This document shows, piece by piece, positions 18,127-26,954 of a stretch of DNA of 64,000 bases. How positions within the stretch are numbered: position 1 is the stretch's first letter; each line of letters starts with the position of its first letter. The notes under the pieces were generated by a model. That model saw only the letters and a program-made list of their open reading frames with translations, was not told where the DNA came from and searched no databases. The position numbers and the translations under genes were made by a program. This DNA comes from Acd1 sp049973945 (GTDB lineage: Archaea > Thermoproteota > Thermoprotei_A > Sulfolobales > Sulfolobaceae), in contig JBMFJH010000004.1 in the NCBI GenBank assembly GCA_049973945.1, positions 1 to 64,000 on the forward strand, written 5' to 3'.

Positions 18127-19365
18127 ATGCTCTACAAGGAGCCCGATGACGGTCAACCCATTAAGTTCGAGAACGGCAAGTGGATAGTCCCCAAGAAACC
18201 CGTCGTGCTGTATATAGAGGGTGACGGGATAGGGCCGGAGATCACCAACGCTGCGATCAAAGTGATCAACGCCGCCGTCGAGAAGGCCTACAAGAGCGAC
18301 AGGGAGATAAAGTGGATGGAAGTTTACGCCGGAGAGAAGGCCGAGAGGCTGACGGGGAACAGGTTCCCTGAGGAAACTCAGAAGATGCTTCTTAAGTACA
18401 GGATGGTCCTGAAAGGTCCCCTAGAGACGCCGATCGGAAAGGGCTGGAAGAGCGTCAACGTCGCAATTAGGATGATGCTCGACCTCTACGCCAACATAAG
18501 GCCTGTGAAGTACATTCCTGGGATCGAGAGCCCCATAAAGAACCCCGAAGCCGTGGACATGATCATCTTCAGGGAGAACACCGACGACCTCTACAGAGGG
18601 ATCGAGTACCCCTTCGACAGCGAGCAGGCCAAGAAGATCAGGAAGTTCCTGAAAGAGGAGCTGGGAGTCGAGGTAGAGGACGACACAGGTATAGGGATCA
18701 AGGTGATGAGCAAGTACAAGACCCAGAGGATAACCAGGATGGCCATCAAATACGCCATTGAACACGGAAGGAAGAGGATCACGGTAATGCACAAGGGCAA
18801 CGTGCTCAAGTACACCGAGGGAGCGTTCAGGGAGTGGGCCTTCGAGACCGCCCTGAAGGAGTACAGGGACTACATAGTGACCGAAGAGGAGGTGAACACG
18901 GTTTACGGCGGTAAGATTCCCGAGGGGAAAATACTACTGAACGACAGGATAGCAGATAACATGTTCCAGCAGATCATTATCAGGCCGGCAGAGTACGACA
19001 TAATCCTCGCCCCCAACCTCAACGGGGACTACATCTCCGACGCTGCCGGTGCCTTGGTGGGCAACATTGGTATGCTGGGAGGAGCGAACGTAGGCGACAC
19101 CGGAGGGATGTTCGAGGCGATCCACGGAACGGCCCCGAAGTACGCCGGAAAGAACGTCGCTAACCCTACTGGAATAATCAAAGGAGGTGAGCTCATGCTG
19201 AGGTTTATGGGCTGGAACGAGGCCGCTGACCTAATAGAGAAGGCGATCGCCGAGGCGATAAGGCTGAAGAAGGTCACTCAGGACATAGCGAGGTTCATGA
19301 ACGTCCCAGCCCTCAGTACCACGGAGTACACGCAGAGCCTCATAGACATCATAAATTCGATGTGA
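18127..19365 (+). CDS. icd: Isocitrate dehydrogenase
   Basis: This decarboxylating isocitrate dehydrogenase of the TCA cycle has 412 residues, normal for the prokaryotic homodimeric type. Visible are the GDGIGPEI start, the substrate loop with SPIKNPEAVDMIIFRENT-DLYRG, the LAPNLNGDYISD Mg site and HGTAPKYAGKN. The Lys-Tyr in that last block is associated with NADP preference. An ATG start follows a short intergenic gap. Confidence 0.95.
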   Translation: MLYKEPDDGQPIKFENGKWIVPKKPVVLYIEGDGIGPEITNAAIKVINAAVEKAYKSDREIKWMEVYAGEKAERLTGNRFPEETQKMLLKYRMVLKGPLETPIGKGWKSVNVAIRMMLDLYANIRPVKYIPGIESPIKNPEAVDMIIFRENTDDLYRGIEYPFDSEQAKKIRKFLKEELGVEVEDDTGIGIKVMSKYKTQRITRMAIKYAIEHGRKRITVMHKGNVLKYTEGAFREWAFETALKEYRDYIVTEEEVNTVYGGKIPEGKILLNDRIADNMFQQIIIRPAEYDIILAPNLNGDYISDAAGALVGNIGMLGGANVGDTGGMFEAIHGTAPKYAGKNVANPTGIIKGGELMLRFMGWNEAADLIEKAIAEAIRLKKVTQDIARFMNVPALSTTEYTQSLIDIINSM

Positions 19366-19871
19366 AATCGTTACAGTATATTTCGTTCGTTTCAACCGGC
19401 TTTCTTCCCTAACGTGAAGTCACAGTCAGCTTGTTTCAAACGTTCATCATTACGACCCATTAAACCGGTTGCGTAACTCGTGCGCAGGTGGTCGAGAATG
19501 AAGGTGTCCGTTATACAAACCAGAGTGAGTAATCGGTATGTGATGAAATTGGGTAAACGTAGGAAAATTACAGTGTCTCCGAAACGCTCGGATAATACGC
19601 GTCCAGTCTGTAACACCGCGACGCTGGTGAATAACAACGTATTCTTACTATAGGATTATTATTTTGATATTAGAATTTTAGGGGATATAGGCTGAGAGAA
19701 ACGGAGGAAAAGCACTGCAACGTAATTAGGGAATAGACCCCTCATGAAACGTATGAAAAATACGGTATAACCCTGAAGCCGAGAATACGACTCGTTTCTC
19801 CCGCAACGGTAACACCCAAGTCAACGCAGAAAACGGACTATTACGGCGAAAACGGTGGAAACGAACGTAAA
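19366..19871. other. Candidate replication origin (oriC2-like)
   Basis: This 506-bp gene-free spacer directly precedes orc1-3. It contains six GAAACG hexamers on either strand: minus 19388-19393, plus 19581-19586, 19698-19703 and 19746-19751, minus 19793-19798, plus 19858-19863. The outermost two extend to the same 10-mer, GAAACGAACG, in opposite orientation (19384-19393 and 19858-19867), so they bracket the whole spacer. TGGAAACGAA at 19856-19865 resembles the core of the Sulfolobus origin recognition box. An AT-rich core at about 19641-19680 could be the unwinding element. Known Sulfolobus oriC2 lies beside cdc6-3/orc1-3. Confidence 0.65.
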
Positions 19872-21020
19872 ATGATTAGAGAGGCGTTACTAGGTGGAAG
19901 GGGCGAGGTAATCAAGAACCCCAGAGTGTTCATGGATCCCCTTTCCTTCTTCAAGGACATACCCTTCAGGGAGGACATCCTGAGAGAGGTCGCGATAAGC
20001 ATTCGATATTTCGTCAAGAACAACGTGAAGTTCTCCACTCTGTTCTTGGGGCTTACGGGCACCGGGAAGACCTTGGTAGCTAAGTACGTTTTGAACGAGA
20101 TCGAGAGCGTGAAGACGGAGGACCCGAGCTACTCCCAGGTAGTTCAGGCTTACGTGAACTGTCGTGAGGTAGGGGGAACCCCTCAGGCTGTCCTCTCTGC
20201 CTTAACCGAAAAGTTAACCGGCAAGGAAGTCCCAAAGCACGGGATCAATTTAGGTGAGTATGTGGAGGCGATCAAGGAGGGGTTAGGAGGCAGGAAGGCC
20301 CTGGTCTACTTGGACGAGGTGGACACTTTGGTTAAGAGGAGGGGAGGCGACATCGTCCTTTATCAGTTGCTCAGGACCGACGCGGACATCTCTACTATCA
20401 TGATAAGCAACGACATAAACGTGAGGGACTACATGGAGCCAAGGATAGTCTCCTCCTTGGGCCCCACGGTAGTCTTCAAGCCCTACGACGCGGAGCAACT
20501 GATGAAAATCCTCGAAATCTACGCAGACATAGGCCTTTATAAGGGCACTTACGACAGCGAGGTGCTTTCCTACATAGCAGCGATATCAGCTAAAGAACAC
20601 GGGGACGCCAGGAAAGCCGTGAACCTGCTGTTCAGGGCGGCGCAATTGGCTTCGGGAACGGGCAGAATAACCAAGGATCACGTGGACCGGGCGATCGTGG
20701 AATATGAGCAGGAGAAGTTGCTTGAAGCCGTTAAAGCACTGCCGTTCCACTACAAGCTCGCCTTAATGGCCGTCATTCAGTCGGAAGACCTAATAGGGGC
20801 CCACAAGGTCTACAGTGACCTTTGCGTCAAGTACGGCCAGAAACCCCTGTCGTATAGGAGGTTCTCGGACATCGTGTCTGAGCTTGACATGTTCGGCATC
20901 GTGAAGGTCAAAATAGTGAATAGGGGGAGGGCTGGCGGAATAAGGAAGTACGTCGAAGTACCAGATAAGGAAAAAGTGAAGAAAGTTCTAGAAGAAAACG
21001 TGTTAATAGGTGCTGAGTAA
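19872..21020 (+). CDS. orc1-3: Orc1/Cdc6 replication initiator, Orc1-3 type
   Basis: This AAA+ initiator binds origin boxes and helps load MCM. The 382-residue product has Walker A GLTGTGKT at about residues 60-67, Walker B LVYLDEVD near 146, sensor 1 SNDINV, and a C-terminal winged helix with GRAGGIRKY. From memory the start (MIR-ALLGGRGEVIKNP) matches S. solfataricus Orc1-3 rather than Orc1-1. The stop and the next ATG overlap by one base (TAATG). Confidence 0.9.
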   Translation: MIREALLGGRGEVIKNPRVFMDPLSFFKDIPFREDILREVAISIRYFVKNNVKFSTLFLGLTGTGKTLVAKYVLNEIESVKTEDPSYSQVVQAYVNCREVGGTPQAVLSALTEKLTGKEVPKHGINLGEYVEAIKEGLGGRKALVYLDEVDTLVKRRGGDIVLYQLLRTDADISTIMISNDINVRDYMEPRIVSSLGPTVVFKPYDAEQLMKILEIYADIGLYKGTYDSEVLSYIAAISAKEHGDARKAVNLLFRAAQLASGTGRITKDHVDRAIVEYEQEKLLEAVKALPFHYKLALMAVIQSEDLIGAHKVYSDLCVKYGQKPLSYRRFSDIVSELDMFGIVKVKIVNRGRAGGIRKYVEVPDKEKVKKVLEENVLIGAE

Positions 21021-21349
21021 TGTACTGGGAGAGGATAAAGAAAATAGAAGAGGAATATGAAGAGTTGAAGAGGAAAATCGCCGAAATGGAGGAAAAACTG
21101 AGGGACTTACCTAAGGGGCACTTAGAGGCCAAGAAACTAGGTAACAACGTGTACTATTACTTAAGGTACTGGGAAGACGGACGACTTAAGAGCAAGTACT
21201 TGGGTAAGGACGCTGGGGAGGTTTTACAAAAACTAAGGGAGGCCGAGGATCTGAAGAAGTCGTTGAACTCGCTCAAGATCAAGATCAAGGAATACGAGAT
21301 AATATTGGAGAAACTCGACCGGATTCTAAACTCAAAACCGCTCTCATAA
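21020..21349 (+). CDS. Small coiled-coil protein coupled to Orc1-3
   Basis: The 109-residue product has an N-terminal coiled coil (about residues 4-30), a central beta module (YYYLRYWEDGRLKSKYLG) and a C-terminal coiled coil. The beta module resembles short DUF6788-like proteins and, more loosely, the N-terminal module of the SSV integrase at 375-629. A one-base stop/start overlap with orc1-3 implies co-translation. A role with the initiator or in binding origin DNA is inferred from context only. Confidence 0.75.
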   Translation: MYWERIKKIEEEYEELKRKIAEMEEKLRDLPKGHLEAKKLGNNVYYYLRYWEDGRLKSKYLGKDAGEVLQKLREAEDLKKSLNSLKIKIKEYEIILEKLDRILNSKPLS

Positions 21350-21412
21350 TGTATTGTACTACAAATAGAAAGCTAACATAACCTTATAACCTTAGGTAAA
21401 CTATTGTCATCG

Positions 21413-22342
21413 ATGAGCTACAAAGTATCGTCGAAAAGTCTATTACTATTAACTCTAGGTTCAGCGTTCTTGGTCAGCGTCGCTACCTCTACCCTAGCTT
21501 CGGCTCAAACAAGTGGAAACGGCGGAAACTTCGTAAACCAGACATTAACAGCGTTGGGGAACCTCGTAACGACGATAATCGACGCTATACCCAGCGTGAT
21601 TGTGTTCCTGATAATCGTACTTATCGGCTACTTCGTGGCCGACATAGTAGCGAGGGCCGTGAGGTACTTGTTCAACCTTCGGGTGTTTCAAGAACCCCAC
21701 ATCCAGCAGACCAAGGACTTAATCGTCGGCGTCGTGAAAGCAATAATAATAATCATATCGCTGTCCATAGCTTTCTCCGTACTGAACCTCGGAGCGGCGT
21801 CGGCGTACACCCAGGCGATATCAGAATACTTGCCGTCCCTCGCTGGTGCTATCGTGTTACTGACTTTAGGAATCACCCTCGTCAATATGCTTACGGATTA
21901 CATATACTCAAGAGTTAAGACCACTCTGAGCGACCCATTCGTTGACATAATCTTCAACGTTCTGAGGTTCGGCCTGATTGGTGCAATAATTGTAATAGCC
22001 GTCGACCTGTCGATTCTCTACTGGATACCGTCAATATCTCCGTACCTGTTCTACAATATAATAATTGGATCAGTGATAATGATAGCGGCCTTCTCGATAA
22101 CCGACAGGGCCATGAACAGCATACAAGTGGCCCATCCTGACATGACGTACTTAGTAGCTTACGGGAGGTTCGTGCTCTACACGATCTTCCTACTACTAGG
22201 CATAGCGATAATTATACAGCCGTTCTCCAACGTAACGGCCATAATAAACACGATAGCTTGGGGCCTCACCATCGCGTTTGCCATCATGTTGATCCCAATG
22301 GTGTACTTCTTAGCGAAGAGAATAGCCCAGGAACTCAAGTGA
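21413..22342 (+). CDS. Multi-pass membrane protein, MscS/CmpX-like TM helices
   Basis: The product of about 309 residues has a hydrophobic N-terminus that may be a cleaved signal (ending near ASAQT) and about six further TM helices. The second region (VIVFLIIVLIGYFVADIVA) resembles the conserved TM helix of CmpX/MscS-like channels, but the cytoplasmic MscS beta domain is missing. The TATA-like ccttataac at about 21383-21391 supports the ATG at 21413 over a TTG three codons earlier. The function is unproven. Confidence 0.72.
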   Translation: MSYKVSSKSLLLLTLGSAFLVSVATSTLASAQTSGNGGNFVNQTLTALGNLVTTIIDAIPSVIVFLIIVLIGYFVADIVARAVRYLFNLRVFQEPHIQQTKDLIVGVVKAIIIIISLSIAFSVLNLGAASAYTQAISEYLPSLAGAIVLLTLGITLVNMLTDYIYSRVKTTLSDPFVDIIFNVLRFGLIGAIIVIAVDLSILYWIPSISPYLFYNIIIGSVIMIAAFSITDRAMNSIQVAHPDMTYLVAYGRFVLYTIFLLLGIAIIIQPFSNVTAIINTIAWGLTIAFAIMLIPMVYFLAKRIAQELK

Positions 22343-22769
22343 GTTCTCGTAAGAATTTAACAATTTTTCCTAACCTTCCGGGATTTTCGTTGTATACTAA
22401 AATTCCTCCCGTAGTTTTCACCAGGTCGATTAAGTCCCCACAACCTGGCACCAAGTTCACGCAAACCACGTTGTGAATAAAGCCAGGTGTTTCTCGGTTC
22501 TCGCCGACGTTAACCGGGGAGTTAATTACCAGTGTGACCTCTACCGGAACGGCGAACTTCTCCCTCAAGTAGCCGATGAGGTGATCCAATTGGGTTTCAT
22601 TCCCGACGAAGAAGTCCTTTTCCGGTAAGCCCTGAGCGATGGCGAAGTCGTTGAACGTCAGAGTGACGGGAAAGAGGTCAACAAGCTCGCGGTAAGCATC
22701 ATAGAGGGCTACTCTCGCAAAGGAGGTGGCCTGCAGGGCTAGAACTTTCACAACCTGAACTTTATCCAT
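22335..22769 (-). CDS. Hypothetical protein, third gene of unknown operon
   Basis: The 144-residue soluble alpha/beta product has a C-terminal Rossmann-like run (GDLIDLVKTTGGILVYNENPG, quoted in part). It overlaps the upstream gene by 22 nt and ends 8 bases inside the convergent membrane-protein gene. No family was recognised. Confidence 0.65.
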   Translation of the reverse strand: MDKVQVVKVLALQATSFARVALYDAYRELVDLFPVTLTFNDFAIAQGLPEKDFFVGNETQLDHLIGYLREKFAVPVEVTLVINSPVNVGENRETPGFIHNVVCVNLVPGCGDLIDLVKTTGGILVYNENPGRLGKIVKFLRELT

Positions 22770-23251
22770 TCTACTCCGCCCGTCTCAGTCCCAGGGTCTA
22801 CCAGCACTTCTAATATATTGTTGTGCTTCCTAACCCTACCGGCCATCTTGAAGTCGACGACTTCTCCAGGGAAGACCCAGATCGCTTCGTAAGGGTACTC
22901 CGCTACCTCTCGTTCGTATTCGTTTTCGTAAACGTTCTCGCCCTTTAAGAGCGGGCCTCTGAAATCTACTACGAACTCCGCGAAAGGGTAGTTAGTGGAT
23001 ATCAGGCCAATCCTAGAGTACCTCACTTTAGCCCTTACCCTAATGCCGTTGATCGATATTTTCTCCTCGTCCAAGAAGTACTGGAGGTTGTCCCTGAGCC
23101 TCTGGTTTTCCCTCTTCAACTCTTCGTAGGAAAGTCCGGCGTAATAGGCGTCTGGGTCGAAGTAGTAAAAGACGATCAGCTGGTTCACTTGGCCGTCGAT
23201 TGAAACGGAGAAGAACCCCCTCGCGTAGATCGGCCTAACGTTGTCGTTCAT
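22748..23251 (-). CDS. Hypothetical protein, second gene of unknown operon
   Basis: The 167-residue product is mainly beta, with a short amphipathic helix at about residues 40-60 (SYEELKRENQRLRDNLQYF). No signal peptide or TM is present. Its ATG overlaps the previous stop (ATGA). No motif was recognised. Confidence 0.65.
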   Translation of the reverse strand: MNDNVRPIYARGFFSVSIDGQVNQLIVFYYFDPDAYYAGLSYEELKRENQRLRDNLQYFLDEEKISINGIRVRAKVRYSRIGLISTNYPFAEFVVDFRGPLLKGENVYENEYEREVAEYPYEAIWVFPGEVVDFKMAGRVRKHNNILEVLVDPGTETGGVEWIKFRL

Positions 23252-23961
23252 TTCCTCCTCTTCTTGGGGGTAGCGGCCATGGCTTCTAGCTCTTTAAGCG
23301 CGTCGTAAAGGCCCTTGCACTCGCTTAGCTTCGACCAAACTAGCGCGGCGAAGCAGCAAAGCGACCTGAGCCTGTCGGCGTTTCCGAACTTTATCGAGTT
23401 CTGGGGCCTCTCGGTCGAAATCGAAACGAACTTGGCCGGACCTCCCAGGAGTTTGACGTACAGGTTCTCACTCGCGGCCAACTCTGAAGTCGCCCAGGAA
23501 GACCCTTCCTTGACCTCCGGCTCCCTGTACTCGTTGAACGTCACCTTGTCACAGGCGGGCTCGAACTCTACCTTGGCGTCCTTCTCCTCGAAGTCCACCA
23601 CTTCAGCCTCTCCGGCCCTCGCCTCTCCCAAATACGACTTCACTTTTTCCATGACGTCCTGTTTCGAGGAGAAGCAACAAGTCAGGTCTGCGAGCTCTTT
23701 GACCATGTCCAAGTTCCTTAGGTTGATGTTGTTCGTGCCCCTAACCGTCGAGATCGAGAGTAAAGGGCTTCCGTCCTGTAAGATCAGGAGCTCGAACCTG
23801 AAGTAGTTAGTCTCTAGAACCCTTAGAATGTGTATCCTGCTCGCCTTAACGGCCCTGTCCCTCACCTCGTTGATCCTGGAAAGGACGTACTGCTTATCGC
23901 AGTTCGGAACCATGAAATTAAGTCCTTTCAGTTCGTGTATCTCCTGAGAGCTACAGATCAT
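23248..23961 (-). CDS. Hypothetical Cys-containing protein, first gene of unknown operon
   Basis: The 237-residue product contains two internally similar stretches: NNINLRNLDMVKELADLTCCF at about residues 75-95 and NSIKFGNADRLRSLCCFAAL near 190-210, each with a CC pair. This suggests a duplicated domain. It ends in a basic KKRRK tail. An internal Met at residue 17 is an alternative start. It heads a three-gene overlapping operon. Confidence 0.65.
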   Translation of the reverse strand: MICSSQEIHELKGLNFMVPNCDKQYVLSRINEVRDRAVKASRIHILRVLETNYFRFELLILQDGSPLLSISTVRGTNNINLRNLDMVKELADLTCCFSSKQDVMEKVKSYLGEARAGEAEVVDFEEKDAKVEFEPACDKVTFNEYREPEVKEGSSWATSELAASENLYVKLLGGPAKFVSISTERPQNSIKFGNADRLRSLCCFAALVWSKLSECKGLYDALKELEAMAATPKKRRK

Positions 23962-23988
23962 TATAGAGTACTAAGATAAGCGATGAAA

Positions 23989-24252
23989 TTAAACCCCTTC
24001 GTTCCTGAGCAAGTTAATACCGTCCTTCGTTATTCTGTACACTATCCTCATTCTTCTGTCCTTACTGTAATTGACCAGGCCGAACTTCTGTAGGACGTCT
24101 AGGTGGTACCTTACGGTCGAGTAGTTCAGTCCCGTGAGCTTTGAGATCTCGTACGGAGTCCTCGGTTTCTCTAATAAAAACTTTAATATTTGAATTCTTG
24201 TCGTTTGTCCTTCCGAATTCAACATGTCCTCGAGCTTTAGGATGGGCATCAT
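23989..24252 (-). CDS. ArsR-like winged-helix regulator
   Basis: The 87-residue winged helix-turn-helix product has the recognition region TPYEISKLTGLNYSTVRYHL and wing KDRRMRIVYRIT. A TATA-like tagttaagtag on the minus strand around 24277 lies about 25 bp upstream. It sits 27 bp from the start of the unknown operon and may regulate it; this is inference. Two GTTAAATC direct repeats (24289-24296, 24321-24328) lie upstream. Confidence 0.85.
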   Translation of the reverse strand: MMPILKLEDMLNSEGQTTRIQILKFLLEKPRTPYEISKLTGLNYSTVRYHLDVLQKFGLVNYSKDRRMRIVYRITKDGINLLRNEGV

Positions 24253-24375
24253 GACATAGAGTGTTTTCGTTCTACTTAACTATCCCTGGTTAAATCTACA
24301 TTAAAGTAGCGTTCAATACTGTTAAATCAGGTTTTAAAGGGGTAACATCAAATCGGAACAAGAGAAACTAAATAT

Positions 24376-25191
24376 TTATTTTTCATTCAACTTAAATATA
24401 GGAGGTAAAGCTCTTTTATGTGCGTTTATTTTAACTAAATGTTTTATTTTATCTACGATGGATTTATCAATCCCTAATGTCCTCACCACGTCGTTTTCGC
24501 TCATCCCCCTCTCGTAAAGCGAGTATAACACCAGGTCTGCCACTTCGTACTTGAAGCCCAACTCCTCTTCAGCGGTTTGGCCCACCCAGAGCGCAGGAGA
24601 GCTAGGCTTCTCGTAAATCTCCCTAGGGACGCCCAGGGTTTTGGCCAACAGCCTGACCTGAGTCTTGTACAGGTCCCCGATGGGGAGGATGTCTACGCCT
24701 CCGTCCCCGTACTTGGTGAAATACCCCAACATTAGCTCGCTCTTGTCGCCGGTTCCAACGACTAGGTAGTTCATCTTCTGAGCGAAGGCGTAGAGGTAGA
24801 CCATCCTGACTCTCGCCTTTACGTTGCCTATAACCACCTTGTTCTCCGTTCCGACCTTCGCCTTGTAGATAGAGACGACATCGTCGATGTTGATCAGAGA
24901 GTACCTGTTCTGAGCCCCTAGGGCGTTAACGACTTTCAAAGCGTCATCTATGTCCCTCTTTGGAGTGGAGTCCGACGGCAAGATCAGGAAGTAGTAGTCC
25001 TTTAACGCCCTCGCGACTAAGTAGGCCGTAGTTGCGGAGTCCACTCCCCCGCTTACGCCGACCACTGCGCCCTCGAGCCCGTTCTCCTCGACGTAAGCCT
25101 TAATCCACTTCGAGATTTTGTCGGCTATTGCGTTCCAGTCCTTGTCGTAGAGCTCCTTTTTAATTTCCTCGACTGTGGCTTGAATCGACAT
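24376..25191 (-). CDS. nadE: NAD synthase (ammonia-dependent)
   Basis: The enzyme amidates nicotinate adenine dinucleotide to NAD. The 271-residue product shows the PP-loop SGGVDSATT, GTGDKSELMLGYFTKYGDGG and PIGDLYKTQVR. There is no N-terminal glutaminase domain, so ammonia is the probable donor. The length is typical. Confidence 0.95.
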   Translation of the reverse strand: MSIQATVEEIKKELYDKDWNAIADKISKWIKAYVEENGLEGAVVGVSGGVDSATTAYLVARALKDYYFLILPSDSTPKRDIDDALKVVNALGAQNRYSLINIDDVVSIYKAKVGTENKVVIGNVKARVRMVYLYAFAQKMNYLVVGTGDKSELMLGYFTKYGDGGVDILPIGDLYKTQVRLLAKTLGVPREIYEKPSSPALWVGQTAEEELGFKYEVADLVLYSLYERGMSENDVVRTLGIDKSIVDKIKHLVKINAHKRALPPIFKLNEK

Positions 25192-25228
25192 GACTGAGAA
25201 ATATTTACAGTCAAACTACCTATAAATA

Positions 25229-25729
25229 TCATTTTTTGACTTTGGAAAACAGTTCGATTATTTTCTCTGGAATTTCGTTCCTGTTCTCGCGGGTGACGAC
25301 GAAGGTATAATCCCCCTTCAGCCTCACTTTTCTGTGGACTACTGCAAGCAAGGGCTTGTCGAGGACAAGGACCTCGTCGATAAACCTCTTTATGGCGGGC
25401 AACGAGAGCTCCATGGGTCCTATTTCGTCGACTGCCAGAATTTCGTATCTTTCCAGTCTCCTTTCTATTTCCAAGACGATCTCTTCGGCCTCTGGCTGGA
25501 CGAAGTACTTCCCGACCTTAATTTCGCTCTTAGCGTCGACTCTAGCTAGCCACCTCCATTTGGAGGTCTCCAAGTCGACTATCTTGAAGCCTACCCTTGT
25601 TCCACCTTCCCTGACCTCGGGGCAGTAGAAACCGCCTACCGAATAACCTCTAGACTTTAATTCGTCGACTATCTTGAAGAACGCCGTAGTCTTGCCGACT
25701 CCCGGTTCGCCGGTAAGGAAGACTTTCAC
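25229..25729 (-). CDS. Nucleoside-triphosphatase, THEP1 family
   Basis: The 166-residue P-loop NTPase has GEPGVGKTT at residues 7-15, the Walker B-like ILAVDEIGPMEL and the conserved GGFYCPEVREGG. THEP1 proteins hydrolyse NTPs, and their physiological role is unclear. The start is GTG, 48 bp from the divergent 25778 gene. Confidence 0.9.
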   Translation of the reverse strand: MKVFLTGEPGVGKTTAFFKIVDELKSRGYSVGGFYCPEVREGGTRVGFKIVDLETSKWRWLARVDAKSEIKVGKYFVQPEAEEIVLEIERRLERYEILAVDEIGPMELSLPAIKRFIDEVLVLDKPLLAVVHRKVRLKGDYTFVVTRENRNEIPEKIIELFSKVKK

Positions 25730-25777
25730 TTCACGTTGATTTAAATTGCCAGGAGTTGAAAAGCGACCCTGAAGGGC

Positions 25778-26950
25778 TTGGCTATCAAGGTAATCTCATT
25801 TCGCGACAAACCGTTAGTTAAGGTCTACAGGGACGACAGCCCTTTGGCTGAGATCTCCCTAGAGGACAACGGCATTCACGTGAGTCTTTTAGGAGTGAAG
25901 AAATTCGTAGTCCTACCTAGTCCGGATATTGAGTATCAAGTGGATCAAATAGTAGAAAAACTTACAGAGAAGTTTGAGGACGAGGTCGGTTACTACTACG
26001 GTGATGACAGGCAAATGGACGAGGTCGGTTACTTAGTTCTGGGCGACCCATGGTACGACAGGGAGAAGTTGGCGTTGATCGCCTCGAAACACGTGGCGGT
26101 TTTCTCGAACTCCAAAGCGAAGAAGAACCAGACAGTGGTCGGCGTGACCAGGTTCCTTCCGGACTTGATCGGTGTCACCGTCATAAGGAAGGAGGACGAC
26201 TTCCCCCTCGGTCAAGTCCTGTTGGACTATAGCCAGTCCCCACCTAAGGTCAAGGTTTTCAACGAACTAGGTGAGGTGAACGCGGAGCTGGAGGGTTACT
26301 TTGACTTGGACGATATATTGCAGAAGCACTTTGAAGTGGACGACTCTGTTGTAGTCTACCGAGATCAGCCAGAGAACACGAGATCCCCCATGGTAGTCGA
26401 GACCGAGAGCGGAGTATACTACGTTACTGTGATATTCAGGTTCCTTTTGGCCGTCTCGAGCGGAGATGATGGGTCTCTAAGGGTTCCGAACGTGTCCAGC
26501 TTGAAGTCCAGCCTTTACGCCTTGCTGTACCTCGATAGGCTCAAGGGGAAGGAGGGAGTAGAGATATTCGTCCACCCTTACGCGGTGCCCATAACCAGGC
26601 TAAGCGAGGCCATGGAAAGCCTGAAGAGGAGGGTGAACTCCAAGCTGGAGAAGTTAGGCATCAACAGGAAGGTAATAAGCGGATACGAGCCCATAGTTAA
26701 GTCCCTTAAGGAGCTGAGAAGCGAAATAAGCAATCGAAGAGTGAGGGTCGTGCCGTTGGCCTTCTTAATAGTGACGGAAGGCTGGGACGACTTCATGAAC
26801 TACGTTGATAGGATAATATCGGGCCCGGTGAAGGACGGGGAGAGAGCCTTGATTAGGATGATGGAAGACGCTTTGGGCGAGGCCTTCGTCCCACAGCTCC
26901 TGTCGCTGGAGCACCTCCTCTTCCTAGTCCTTTCGGACAAAATCGATTGA
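25778..26950 (+). CDS. Hypothetical protein, 390 residues
   Basis: The product is soluble, alpha/beta and acidic in its first half, with no signal peptide or TM helix. A helical segment with SLKRRVNSKLEKLG lies around residues 277-290. No catalytic motif was recognised. The apparent start is TTG at 25778. It is divergent from the THEP1 gene and convergent with the NUDIX gene, ending 5 bases before it. Confidence 0.65.
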   Translation: MAIKVISFRDKPLVKVYRDDSPLAEISLEDNGIHVSLLGVKKFVVLPSPDIEYQVDQIVEKLTEKFEDEVGYYYGDDRQMDEVGYLVLGDPWYDREKLALIASKHVAVFSNSKAKKNQTVVGVTRFLPDLIGVTVIRKEDDFPLGQVLLDYSQSPPKVKVFNELGEVNAELEGYFDLDDILQKHFEVDDSVVVYRDQPENTRSPMVVETESGVYYVTVIFRFLLAVSSGDDGSLRVPNVSSLKSSLYALLYLDRLKGKEGVEIFVHPYAVPITRLSEAMESLKRRVNSKLEKLGINRKVISGYEPIVKSLKELRSEISNRRVRVVPLAFLIVTEGWDDFMNYVDRIISGPVKDGERALIRMMEDALGEAFVPQLLSLEHLLFLVLSDKID

Positions 26951-26954
26951 GGTT

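Noticed and set aside
24289..24328. Two gttaaatc direct repeats upstream of the small regulator
   Set aside because: Only 8 bp each in AT-rich DNA; too weak to call an operator without more copies.
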